The notes below the pieces were generated by a model. The model was given only the letters and a program-made list of their open reading frames with translations. It ran no database searches and was not told the origin of the DNA. A program made the translations under genes and the position numbers. 57,018 bases of DNA from Myxococcota bacterium (GTDB lineage Bacteria > Myxococcota_A > Bradymonadia > UBA7976 > UBA1532), in contig JAKLJY010000048.1 of NCBI GenBank assembly GCA_023150895.1, positions 1-57,018 of the forward strand, given 5' to 3'. Of this stretch, positions 7,714 through 14,694 are shown in pieces (position 1 is the first letter of the stretch; every line of letters starts with the position of its first letter).

Positions 7714-9286
7714 GCGACGCCCCCCCGGGGAACCGCCACAGCCAGGACTTCGTCGGCGGCGGACCGGCGTGCGGAAAGTCCACGGGCATCGCGGAGACGC
7801 GCTCGAGCTGAACCCCGGCCGGCAGTCCGACGCTGACCCGCGCGCCGAAGCGCTCCGGCGTGAGGCCGCGATGATTGGTGATCGTCCAGAGCCAGCCGCC
7901 GGGGGCCACCAGGGGCGCCGCGAGCGCCACGAGCTCGCCGTAGTCCTGCGCCGCGGACCAGCGCCGCCCGCGCGCCCCCACGCTGGTGCTCGGCGGATCG
8001 AGCACGACGATGTCGTAGCGCTCGCCCCGCCGACCGAGACGCCTCAGCCAGTCGAAGACGTCACCGTGGATGGTGTCGTGGCGGGCCGGATCGGGCGCCA
8101 GGTCGTTCGCCACGAGCTGCGGCCCGAGGCGGGCGAGCCAGTCGCGCTCGAGATCCACGCTGACGGTTCGCGCCGCTCCCCCTGCCGCCGCTGCCACCGT
8201 GAACGCGCCGGCGTGCGCGAAGGTGTTGAGCACCCGCGCACCATCCGCGTTCGCGCGCAGCCAGGCGCGCTGCGGCCGTTGGTCGAGGAAGAGCCCCGTC
8301 GACAGATGCGGGCCGAGCACGACACGATACTCGAGGTCGTTCTCCCGCACCGCCAGCGGGTCCGGCGCGGCTTCGCCGGCGACCAGGGCCGGCGGCGGTT
8401 GCCCGCCGTGCGAGCGATCCGCACGGGCGTCGATGCGATAGACACCCCGGGCCGGCGGCAGGGGGTGCTCGTCGGCCCCTTCGGCCCGCTGCACCCACAG
8501 CCACGCCCCGTAGCGGTCGACGATCCATCCGGGCGTTCCGTCCCCGGCGCCGTCGGACACCCGATAGCACGTATGCGACGAGCCGGCGGCGAGGTCCCGA
8601 CGGAGCGCGGCGGCGCCCTCGGAGGCGCAGAGTTCGGGCGGCGTCGGCGCCTCGAACGCGATGCCCCCGGCCCCCGGGCCGAGGGTGATGCCGGCGCAGT
8701 GCAACAGAAGGCGCGGCGCTCTGACATCGAGGGGCGAGCCATAGCGCCGGTCGCCCCGCACGGGGCACCCGGCCGCCGCGAAGTGGGCGCGGATCTGATG
8801 CGTGCGCCCGGTGACGGGCTCGGCCTCGACGAGCGTCGTGCCCGTCGGCGCGTGGGACGCCAACACCCGATAGCGGGTCGTCGCGGAGCGACCGCGCGCC
8901 TCCGGGACCTCGCCCGTGAGCGTACCCTCGCGGGCCGGCGGCCGCCCCTCGACGACGGCGAGGTACCGCTTGCGCACGTCGCCGTGCTCGAAGGCGCGCG
9001 TCAGGCGCCGAGCGCCGGCCGGCGAGCGGGAGAAACACAGGACCCCGCTCGTGTCGACGTCGAGCCGCATGTGGACGCCGAGGCCCCCACCGAGCCACCC
9101 GAAGACATCGGGGCGGGCCGTCGCTTCGTCGGGGTGCGTCAACCAGCCGATGGGCTTGTCGACGACCACGAGGTCCGCGTCCTGGAAGAGCACGCGGGGG
9201 ACCTCCCCCGGCGCCGGCTCGCTCGAGAGGCAGCGCGGGACGAGGCGGCCGGCGGCCGGCGCGCGCCCCCCGGCGGGGGATCTCAT
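7685..9286 (-). CDS. Fusion: RluA-family pseudouridine synthase + RlmI-like SAM methyltransferase
   Basis: 533 residues from the ATG at 9286, which overlaps the upstream stop as ATGA. Residues about 30-225 are an RluA-type pseudouridine synthase: VVDKPIGWLTHP, the catalytic loop MRLDVDTSG (Asp76; the usual leading His is Met here), and RTHQIRAHFAAAGCPVRGD. No N-terminal S4 domain is present. From about 245 to the end is a class I rRNA methyltransferase of the RlmI/RlmK type: LSTGLFLDQRPQRAWLR, VLNTFAHAGAFTVAAAAGG (SAM loop), TVSVDLE, VVLDPPSTS and a C-terminal sheet. Each half alone modifies 23S rRNA in the families known. A single chain would couple two rRNA modifications; the target sites are unknown. 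Confidence 0.9.
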   Translation of the reverse strand: MRSPAGGRAPAAGRLVPRCLSSEPAPGEVPRVLFQDADLVVVDKPIGWLTHPDEATARPDVFGWLGGGLGVHMRLDVDTSGVLCFSRSPAGARRLTRAFEHGDVRKRYLAVVEGRPPAREGTLTGEVPEARGRSATTRYRVLASHAPTGTTLVEAEPVTGRTHQIRAHFAAAGCPVRGDRRYGSPLDVRAPRLLLHCAGITLGPGAGGIAFEAPTPPELCASEGAAALRRDLAAGSSHTCYRVSDGAGDGTPGWIVDRYGAWLWVQRAEGADEHPLPPARGVYRIDARADRSHGGQPPPALVAGEAAPDPLAVRENDLEYRVVLGPHLSTGLFLDQRPQRAWLRANADGARVLNTFAHAGAFTVAAAAGGAARTVSVDLERDWLARLGPQLVANDLAPDPARHDTIHGDVFDWLRRLGRRGERYDIVVLDPPSTSVGARGRRWSAAQDYGELVALAAPLVAPGGWLWTITNHRGLTPERFGARVSVGLPAGVQLERVSAMPVDFPHAGPPPTKSWLWRFPGGASLTAEAARRA

Positions 9287-9642
9287 CGGACGCCTGCCCG
9301 CTCCAGGTGCGGGCCGAGCGACCCGGTACACATCAGGAAGAACATCCGGAAATCGCCCCGCAGGGACCAGAGCGGGTACGTGAACGTCGCGGGGCGATTC
9401 TTCTCCACGACGAAGTGGCCCACCCAGGCGAAGCCGTAGCCAAACAGGGGGGCGAACGCCAGGAGCGTCGGGTTCAGCGTCGTGACGGCCGTCGCCACGG
9501 TCGCCAGCGCGCAGGCCGTCCCCACGAAATGCATCCGGCGGTTCAGCGGATCGGCGTGCTCACCCAGGTAGTAGGGCCAGAAGGCTTCGAAAGACTGGAA
9601 ACGCTCACCGGGAGCGGGCGGGGAAACGGAGGGCGTCGACAT
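9283..9642 (-). CDS. Mpo1-like (DUF962) family membrane protein
   Basis: 119 residues from the ATG at 9642. It has the family core: FWPYYLGEHADPLNRRMHFVGT, then GYGFAWVGHFVVEKNRPATF and YPLWSLRGDFRMF. Two hydrophobic segments (about 40-60 and 62-80) anchor it. Yeast Mpo1 is an Fe(II)-dependent dioxygenase acting on 2-hydroxy fatty acids; the conserved His residues at HFVGT and GHFVVEKN are the likely metal ligands. Whether the bacterial protein does this is inferred from the family. Its stop overlaps the start of the rRNA-modification fusion gene (ATGA), so they are co-translated although no functional link is evident. Confidence 0.88.
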   Translation of the reverse strand: MSTPSVSPPAPGERFQSFEAFWPYYLGEHADPLNRRMHFVGTACALATVATAVTTLNPTLLAFAPLFGYGFAWVGHFVVEKNRPATFTYPLWSLRGDFRMFFLMCTGSLGPHLERAGVR

Positions 9643-9683
9643 GGGGTCGAACGATAGCCGGGGTGCGGGCGGTGGGCAACGCC

Positions 9684-10463
9684 TCAGGCGGCGCGTGATT
9701 TCGAGTCCGCGACCGGGCGTGCGGGGCCGTGGTCGTGGTGGCCCGCGCCGGCGGGGTCGTGCCCGTGGGGGAAGAGGCGCTCGTATTCGAGGGCGTGGTG
9801 ATGGTGCAGATCCTCGGCGGTCATGTAACCGGTGAACATCGAACGGTCGATGGGAAAGACCTCGGGGGAGAGCACGGCACCGTAGACGTGCCACACCACG
9901 AGCACCAGCAGGGCCAGCATCGCCTCGCTCGAGTGGGCCACCAGGGCCACCGGGATGGCCGCGCCGGGCAGAATCTCGGCGGTGAAGAGCGGGAAGAGGA
10001 GGATCAGTCCGCTGACGACCATCAGAATGCCGCCGAGCACCAGGCCGATGTACTCGAACTTCTGCCGGTAATCGAATTTCGGCAGCTTCGGCGGTGCTTC
10101 GCGATAGCCCATGTAGTACTGCAGGTTCTGCCACGCGTCGTGCAGGTCGCGGGTCGTCGGCAGCAGGGTCAGCCGCATGCGCCCGCCGAGCGCACCGACG
10201 ATGACGACGCCGAGGTGAATCGTGGCGTGCAGCGAGAAGACGACCCCGGCGATGCGATGCACGAGCCGTGCGTCCTCGAGGCCGCCGAACAGACCCAGCA
10301 TCCAGTGACCCACGGTGGAGGTGTCGAATTTCTGGGGAAACCCGGTCACCACGAGGAGGACGAAGGTCACGACGGCGAGCATGTGCTCGGCCCGCCGCGC
10401 CAGGGAGAAGCGCTTCACGTAGACCTGACCGTCGGGGTAGCGGATGATCTCGGGGGAAGACAT
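9684..10463 (-). CDS. Cytochrome b subunit (formate dehydrogenase gamma/HydC-like)
   Basis: 259 residues from the ATG at 10463 with AAGGGAG upstream. Four hydrophobic helices (about 25-42, 68-92, 137-160, 170-195) carry well-placed histidines: His27, His69, His79, His83, His177 and His192, enough for two b-type hemes. This fits di-heme quinone-reactive cytochromes b of the FdnI/HydC group. The C-terminus is His-rich (HHHH near 220 and further HGH/HHDH). The start is 2 bases after the stop of the nine-heme cytochrome gene, so the two form one complex and operon. Probable role: electron exchange between the quinone pool and the periplasmic hemes of its partner. Confidence 0.88.
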   Translation of the reverse strand: MSSPEIIRYPDGQVYVKRFSLARRAEHMLAVVTFVLLVVTGFPQKFDTSTVGHWMLGLFGGLEDARLVHRIAGVVFSLHATIHLGVVIVGALGGRMRLTLLPTTRDLHDAWQNLQYYMGYREAPPKLPKFDYRQKFEYIGLVLGGILMVVSGLILLFPLFTAEILPGAAIPVALVAHSSEAMLALLVLVVWHVYGAVLSPEVFPIDRSMFTGYMTAEDLHHHHALEYERLFPHGHDPAGAGHHDHGPARPVADSKSRAA

Positions 10464-10465
10464 GG

Positions 10466-11572
10466 TCACACTCCCTTCACGGGCACGCGCCAGAGGTGCA
10501 GCAGGATGTGCAGGACGAGGCCGAGGATCATGACGGGGATGAGAATCCGGTATCCCCAGGTCACGCCCCAGACCAGCGGCGCGGAGCCGATGGTGGGTTC
10601 GTCGTGGGCCAGCCAGGCCCCCGCGAAACCGTCGGGTGCGTTCTCGTGGCACTGCCGACACATGGCGTCGACCTTCGCGCGCAGGGCTTCTTCGGAACCG
10701 GCGGTCTTCAGCGACGCGACGTCGTGGTAACCGTGGCAGTCACCGCAGGTGGCGACGGGGCGTTCGGGCACGTATCCGACCTGCAGATAGAGGTGGTTCG
10801 ACGAGCCGTGGAAGTCCTCCAGGTAGGTCTTCAGGATGTTCTCGGAGAGGTCGTACTTCTTCATCATCTCGCCGTCGCCGTGGCACCGGGCGCAGATGGT
10901 GTAGGAGCCGGCGTGCCAGCCGGGGGCCTCGGTATCGGCGATGGCATGCGCGCCGTGGCAGTCCGTGCAGACGGGCACGTCGGGGTTGCCTTTCGCGAGG
11001 CCCTGCGCGTGCACGGAGCGATTGAAGACCTCTGCTTCTTTCTCATGACAGCGGCTGCAGAGATTCGCGACCGCGCGACGGGAGGCGCCGGGCGAGGCGA
11101 TGTCGTGCGCGCCATGGCACTCGGTGCAGGTCGGCGCCGCGGGGTTGCCGGCGGCCGATTCGCGCTCGTGGATGCTGTCCCGCATGGCCGCGTCGTGCTC
11201 GGAGTGGCAGCGGCGGCAGGTGTCCTGCTGCGCGCGGCGCCAGGCGTCGGCGGAGGGGAACGGGGCCGGCTCGTGCGGCCAGGTCATGGTGTCGCGGTGG
11301 CAGTCCACGCAGTCGAACCGGCCCTGGTGGACCGAGTGGGCGAGGACGTCCGGCGCGACGTAGACGGACAGCGACGAACCGTCGGCGAAGGTCATGCGCG
11401 CCTCCGGATCGCGGGCGTGGCAGCCTTCGCAGGTTTCGTTGGCGTCCATGTCGAGCGCATCGACGGGCAGCGGCGCGGCCATCGCAGGGGAGCGCCCCAC
11501 CAGCAGTGCCAGGCAGGCACCACCGGCGAGGGCGAGTCGCCGAAGCTGGGTGCAGGTGGGGCGGGCGTTCAT
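10466..11572 (-). CDS. Nine-heme c-type cytochrome with C-terminal membrane anchor
   Basis: 368 residues from the ATG at 11572, overlapping the upstream stop (ATGA). A signal peptide ends near SPAMA (about residue 32). Nine CXXCH motifs follow: CEGCH, CVDCH, CRRCH, CTECH, CSRCH, CTDCH, CARCH, CGDCH and CRQCH, with extra His residues (e.g. CTECHGAH, CTDCHGAH, CGDCHGYH) as probable distal ligands. A single transmembrane helix near the C-terminus (TWGYRILIPVMILGLVLHIL) anchors it in the inner membrane, heme domain in the periplasm. Neighbours are a duplicated membrane protein and a cytochrome b. Together they look like a quinol/periplasm electron-transfer module; direction and terminal acceptor are unknown. 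Confidence 0.93.
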   Translation of the reverse strand: MNARPTCTQLRRLALAGGACLALLVGRSPAMAAPLPVDALDMDANETCEGCHARDPEARMTFADGSSLSVYVAPDVLAHSVHQGRFDCVDCHRDTMTWPHEPAPFPSADAWRRAQQDTCRRCHSEHDAAMRDSIHERESAAGNPAAPTCTECHGAHDIASPGASRRAVANLCSRCHEKEAEVFNRSVHAQGLAKGNPDVPVCTDCHGAHAIADTEAPGWHAGSYTICARCHGDGEMMKKYDLSENILKTYLEDFHGSSNHLYLQVGYVPERPVATCGDCHGYHDVASLKTAGSEEALRAKVDAMCRQCHENAPDGFAGAWLAHDEPTIGSAPLVWGVTWGYRILIPVMILGLVLHILLHLWRVPVKGV

Positions 11573-12303
11573 CGTTCGCTTCCTTCGCTGTTCTCGGCGT
11601 TCAGGCGGGACTCGGTCTCGCGGCGGGCCTCGATCTCGCTCTGCAGGGCGCTCAGGGCCGGGTCGCCTTCCGGTGCGGGGGTCGTGGTCGGCGCGTTCTC
11701 GGCGTTCTTCTCGTTCTCGGGCAGCAGGTAGGCGGCCGCCGGCGACCAGCGCAGATCGGCGAGGTGCTCGTGGCGCTCCCAGGCTTCGCGGACGGCGTCG
11801 ACGACCACGTGGACCAGCATGGCGGCCATGGTGAAGACCGCGATGACCGGGAAGGCGATGACATAGGCGGCGCCGAGGAACGGGCTCAGGACGAGCAGCA
11901 GGGGCGTCGGGATGCGCAGGTAGCGGGTCCCCGCCTCGCCGCCGAGGGGTTCGTCGGGGGCGCTGACGTGGTGGGCCGTCAGACGATTGACGCCGACGTA
12001 GACGCCCGTGCGGGCGGCCTGACCGGCGCGCCAGGTCAGGCTCGAGGGCAGCTCGACGCAGCGAACGCAACGGCAGGCGCCGCAGAACAGCGAGTAGAAG
12101 ATGACCGCCGGGAACGCGAACGCGAACAGCGCGCCGAGCACCGGACCGGCGATGATCAGGGCGGCGAACGGGATGTGGTAGTAGCGGGCCTCGGGCTTGC
12201 CGTTGAGGCGGCGCTCGCCATGCTCGACCATGCAGATGTCCAGATGTCGCGGGGAGACGTAGATACCGGCGGGGGCGTTTTCGTTGGTGGTGTAGGACTT
12301 CAT
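11569..12303 (-). CDS. Membrane protein with internal duplication and Cys motif, first gene of cytochrome operon
   Basis: 244 residues from the ATG at 12303 behind a perfect AAGGAGG. I do not recognise the family. Two repeats of about 60 residues are visible: residues 13-72 (GIYVSPRHL ... YYHIPFAALIIAGPVLGALF) and 100-160 (GVYVGVNRL ... YLRIPTPLLLVLSPFLGAAY), each ending in a hydrophobic hairpin with a conserved FP. After the first hairpin comes C74-x2-C77-x-C79-x2-C82 (FCGACRCVRC), absent from the second copy. The C-terminal 60 residues are a charged, probably coiled tail (ALQSEIEARRETESRLNAEN). It is co-transcribed with the nine-heme cytochrome and cytochrome b, so it is likely a third subunit or an assembly factor. 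Confidence 0.75.
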   Translation of the reverse strand: MKSYTTNENAPAGIYVSPRHLDICMVEHGERRLNGKPEARYYHIPFAALIIAGPVLGALFAFAFPAVIFYSLFCGACRCVRCVELPSSLTWRAGQAARTGVYVGVNRLTAHHVSAPDEPLGGEAGTRYLRIPTPLLLVLSPFLGAAYVIAFPVIAVFTMAAMLVHVVVDAVREAWERHEHLADLRWSPAAAYLLPENEKNAENAPTTTPAPEGDPALSALQSEIEARRETESRLNAENSEGSER

Positions 12304-12546
12304 GGAAACCTCCTTGGGGGTCGCCGCGGGGGCGTTTTCTCTCGCTTCCTGTGCGTAATCATCGTCACCGACGGCGAAACCCCGATCGGGCCGAGACCCG
12401 GGATCAGCTAGGTTCTTCACCCTAGAGAAGGCGCGTCGGGACCCGAGGCGCGTTCGGGTCGTCCGTGGCTGGTCGGTGCCGGGGTTTCGGGCCATACTCC
12501 CGGGCCGGAATCTCGAAACCGAACCCCCTCCCCCGCGGGATCGCCC
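12304..12546. promoter_or_regulatory. Divergent intergenic region between cytochrome operon and membrane peptidase
   Basis: 243 bases hold no gene. The Shine-Dalgarno of the cytochrome operon is at its left end (AAGGAGG on the minus strand). A short inverted repeat CTAGG-N8-CCTAG lies near the centre (about 12410-12427). I could not pick out a convincing -35/-10 pair on either strand, but promoters for both directions must lie here. Confidence 0.4.
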
Positions 12547-13521
12547 GTGACCAGCCTCTGGGTCAACGTCGTGCATGGCTTCGTCGCCTGGATCTGGGCG
12601 GTGGGAACCCGGCACCTCCTCGCCCCGGGCTGCCCGGCGCATGCCACGACGCTGGCCTCCCTCTGTCTCGTCCTGCCCCTCGTGGTGCCCATCCTTACCG
12701 CGGCGGCGGCCGGGATCTGGCCCGTGGCGCTGGAGGCGGGGCCCGTGTTGCGGGTGGGGGCGGCCTACGAGGTGGTCGCGCGCGTCGCCCCGCCCGCGAC
12801 GTTCGTACTCTGGACGCTGCTCGGGGGCACGACGGTGCTGTTCGTGGTGCAGGAGGCCATCCGGATTCTCCCCGGGCGCCGGGTCTGGCGCCGCTGGCCG
12901 ACCCGCGAGGACGCCGCGCTCGAGGCGCTCGTCGCCGGCCTGACGGCGAAGTACCGGGACGCCGGCCTCCTGTCGCGGCGCACGCCCGCGCCGAGGGTCC
13001 TGCGGGTCGAAGGACCGCGCCCCCTGGCGATGATGCGCGGCCTTCGACGGCCCACGCTGCTGCTCTCCGACGGCCTGATCGCGTCCCTCGACGCGGAGCA
13101 GCTCGAGGCCGTCGTCGCGCACGAACTCGCGCACCTCGTCCACGGGGGCAACCTGCGCCTGATGTTCTTGTGGCTGCTGCGCGCGGTGCAGGCGCCGAGC
13201 CCCGGGGCGCTCATCGCGTTCCGGAGCCTGACGGTCACCCTCGAGGGGGCCTGCGATGCGGCCGCCGTGCGCGTGACGGGTCGCCCGGCCGCCCTGGCGA
13301 GCGCCCTGATGAAGGTCTACCGCGCACAGCACCCGCAGCCGGTGCCCGTCGCGGCCGACGCGCACGCCCCTGCCCGGGCGACCGCCGCCCGGGGGGACCG
13401 GGCGCTCGTCGAGCAGCGCGTCCGGGCCCTGCTGGCCGAGCCCTGCGCACCCCGCACGCCGCGCGCGACCACCGCCGCGGCGACGCTGCTGCTGGCCGTG
13501 CTGCTCTGGAGCATTCGATGA
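12547..13521 (+). CDS. BlaR1/M56-type membrane metallopeptidase, no BlaI partner
   Basis: 324 residues from a GTG at 12547. Hydrophobic helices at about 8-22, 35-60, 82-103 and near the C-terminus (TTAAATLLLAVLLW) flank a cytosolic zinc-protease domain: HELAH at 192-196 in VVAHELAHLVHGGN, and E-G-A-C-D at 234-238 supplying the third ligand. This order is typical of M56 (BlaR1-like) rather than classic M48 enzymes. In BlaR1 a penicillin-binding sensor domain follows; none is present here. The stop overlaps the start of the next gene (ATGA). No BlaI gene is adjacent; the nearest is 33 kb away with its own M56 protein. Substrate unknown. Confidence 0.8.
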   Translation: MTSLWVNVVHGFVAWIWAVGTRHLLAPGCPAHATTLASLCLVLPLVVPILTAAAAGIWPVALEAGPVLRVGAAYEVVARVAPPATFVLWTLLGGTTVLFVVQEAIRILPGRRVWRRWPTREDAALEALVAGLTAKYRDAGLLSRRTPAPRVLRVEGPRPLAMMRGLRRPTLLLSDGLIASLDAEQLEAVVAHELAHLVHGGNLRLMFLWLLRAVQAPSPGALIAFRSLTVTLEGACDAAAVRVTGRPAALASALMKVYRAQHPQPVPVAADAHAPARATAARGDRALVEQRVRALLAEPCAPRTPRATTAAATLLLAVLLWSIR

Positions 13522-14012
13522 ACCGCGACGTGCGCCGGTGGGGCCTCGTCACCGCCTGGACGATTCTGATGGGCGCGGGCCTCGCGCTCACCGACCGGCT
13601 CATCGTCGGGCCGCCCGCCCCCCACGGATTTCAGCGCTACGACGATCTCGAAGCGCTCGCCGAAGCGGCCGGTCCCCTGCATCTGCCGACCTACTTCCCG
13701 GACGGGCTCGCCTGGCCCCCGGTCGAGCTGCATGCCGAGCCCCGGGAGCACCCGACCTGGTTCATGGCCGTCTCCCGGCGGGCCTCGCCGGAGATCGTGC
13801 TTTGGCTCGGGGCGACGCGGGACGGCAGTCGCGCGGTCCCGGCCGCGCTCGAGGGCTGCCTCGACGGGGACACGGCCCCCTGTGCCGCCGGGCGCACGCG
13901 TCTACGACGGGCACTCCCGGACGGGCGCACACTCTGGGCGGTGTCGACGCTGCCGGCGGGGGAGGTGCGTCTCATCCTTCAGGGGCTCACGCGCGGCGAT
14001 CGCCCGCGGTAA
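13518..14012 (+). CDS. Hypothetical membrane-anchored or exported protein, partner of M56-like peptidase
   Basis: 164 residues from the ATG at 13518, sharing ATGA with the stop of the peptidase gene. The N-terminus MNRDVRRWGLVTAWTILMGA is a signal or signal-anchor with two Arg before the hydrophobic core. The rest is a small soluble domain with a single Cys pair (CLDGDTAPC) that could form an extracytoplasmic disulfide. The sequence LHLPTYFPDGLAWPP recalls domains described in anti-sigma or outer-membrane lipoprotein sorting proteins, but I cannot name a family. Tight coupling suggests it is a partner, substrate or sensor domain for the membrane peptidase. Confidence 0.7.
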   Translation: MNRDVRRWGLVTAWTILMGAGLALTDRLIVGPPAPHGFQRYDDLEALAEAAGPLHLPTYFPDGLAWPPVELHAEPREHPTWFMAVSRRASPEIVLWLGATRDGSRAVPAALEGCLDGDTAPCAAGRTRLRRALPDGRTLWAVSTLPAGEVRLILQGLTRGDRPR

Positions 14013-14019
14013 GGGTCGC

Positions 14020-14694
14020 TCAGCCGCGATCCATCGGCAGCAGCCCGACCTTGATCGCAAACTGCACGAGCTTCGACCGGTTGTGGATGTCGAGCTTTTC
14101 CATGAGGTTCGCGCGGTGGGCCATGACCGTCTTCACGGCGATGTCGAGGGCGTCGGCGATGTCCTTGTTGGCATAGCCCTCGGCGATGAGGCGCAGGATC
14201 TCGCGCTCGCGCGGGGTCAGGGCCGCGAAGGCCTCTTCCTCCGAGGCGGGCGTGCCGCGCGGGGCGAACAACGCGCCCGCAAGGGTCGGGTCCACGTAGG
14301 TGCCGCCTGCGACGACGGCGCGGATGGCCGAGACGAGGTCCTCGCCCCTCGCCGTCTTGAGGATGTAGCCATTGGCCCGGGCCTCCATCGCGCGCTGCAC
14401 GGACACGGCCTCGGCGTGCTGCGTCAGGATGAGAATGGGCGTCGTGCGACCCCGGCGCCGCAGCTCGGCGACGCCGCCGAGACCGCCGAGTCCGGGCATC
14501 GAGAGATCGAGCAGCAACAGATCCGGTACGTGTCGCTCGACGAGGTCGATGGCCTCTTCGGCGCTGGCGGCCTCTGCCACGACGGTGATGGGCGGATCCG
14601 TCTGCTCGCTCAGAAAGGCCCGGAGGCCCGCCCGCAGGACGGAGTGATCGTCGGCCAGGACGACGCGGACGGGTCCGCTCGACGCACGACTCAT
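14020..14694 (-). CDS. NarL/LuxR-family response regulator
   Basis: 224 residues from the ATG at 14694, overlapping the kinase stop as ATGA. Receiver domain 9-125: acidic pocket ADD (14-16), phosphoacceptor Asp63 in LLLLDLSMPG, Thr in ILILTQHAE, and the conserved Lys in YILKTARG. The C-terminal LuxR helix-turn-helix is LTPREREILRLIAEGYANKD with IADALDIAVKTVMAHRANLM. Length is standard. It is the cognate regulator of the adjacent heme-binding kinase. Candidate targets are the outer-membrane protein at 17176 and the cytochrome operon at 9.7-12.3 kb, which is inferred from proximity only. Confidence 0.95.
   Translation of the reverse strand: MSRASSGPVRVVLADDHSVLRAGLRAFLSEQTDPPITVVAEAASAEEAIDLVERHVPDLLLLDLSMPGLGGLGGVAELRRRGRTTPILILTQHAEAVSVQRAMEARANGYILKTARGEDLVSAIRAVVAGGTYVDPTLAGALFAPRGTPASEEEAFAALTPREREILRLIAEGYANKDIADALDIAVKTVMAHRANLMEKLDIHNRSKLVQFAIKVGLLPMDRG

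Noticed and set aside
12410-12427. CTAGG-N8-CCTAG stem as a terminator or operator
   Set aside because: Five-base arms and no U-tract; it lies between divergent genes, so a terminator makes no sense and the operator case is weak.
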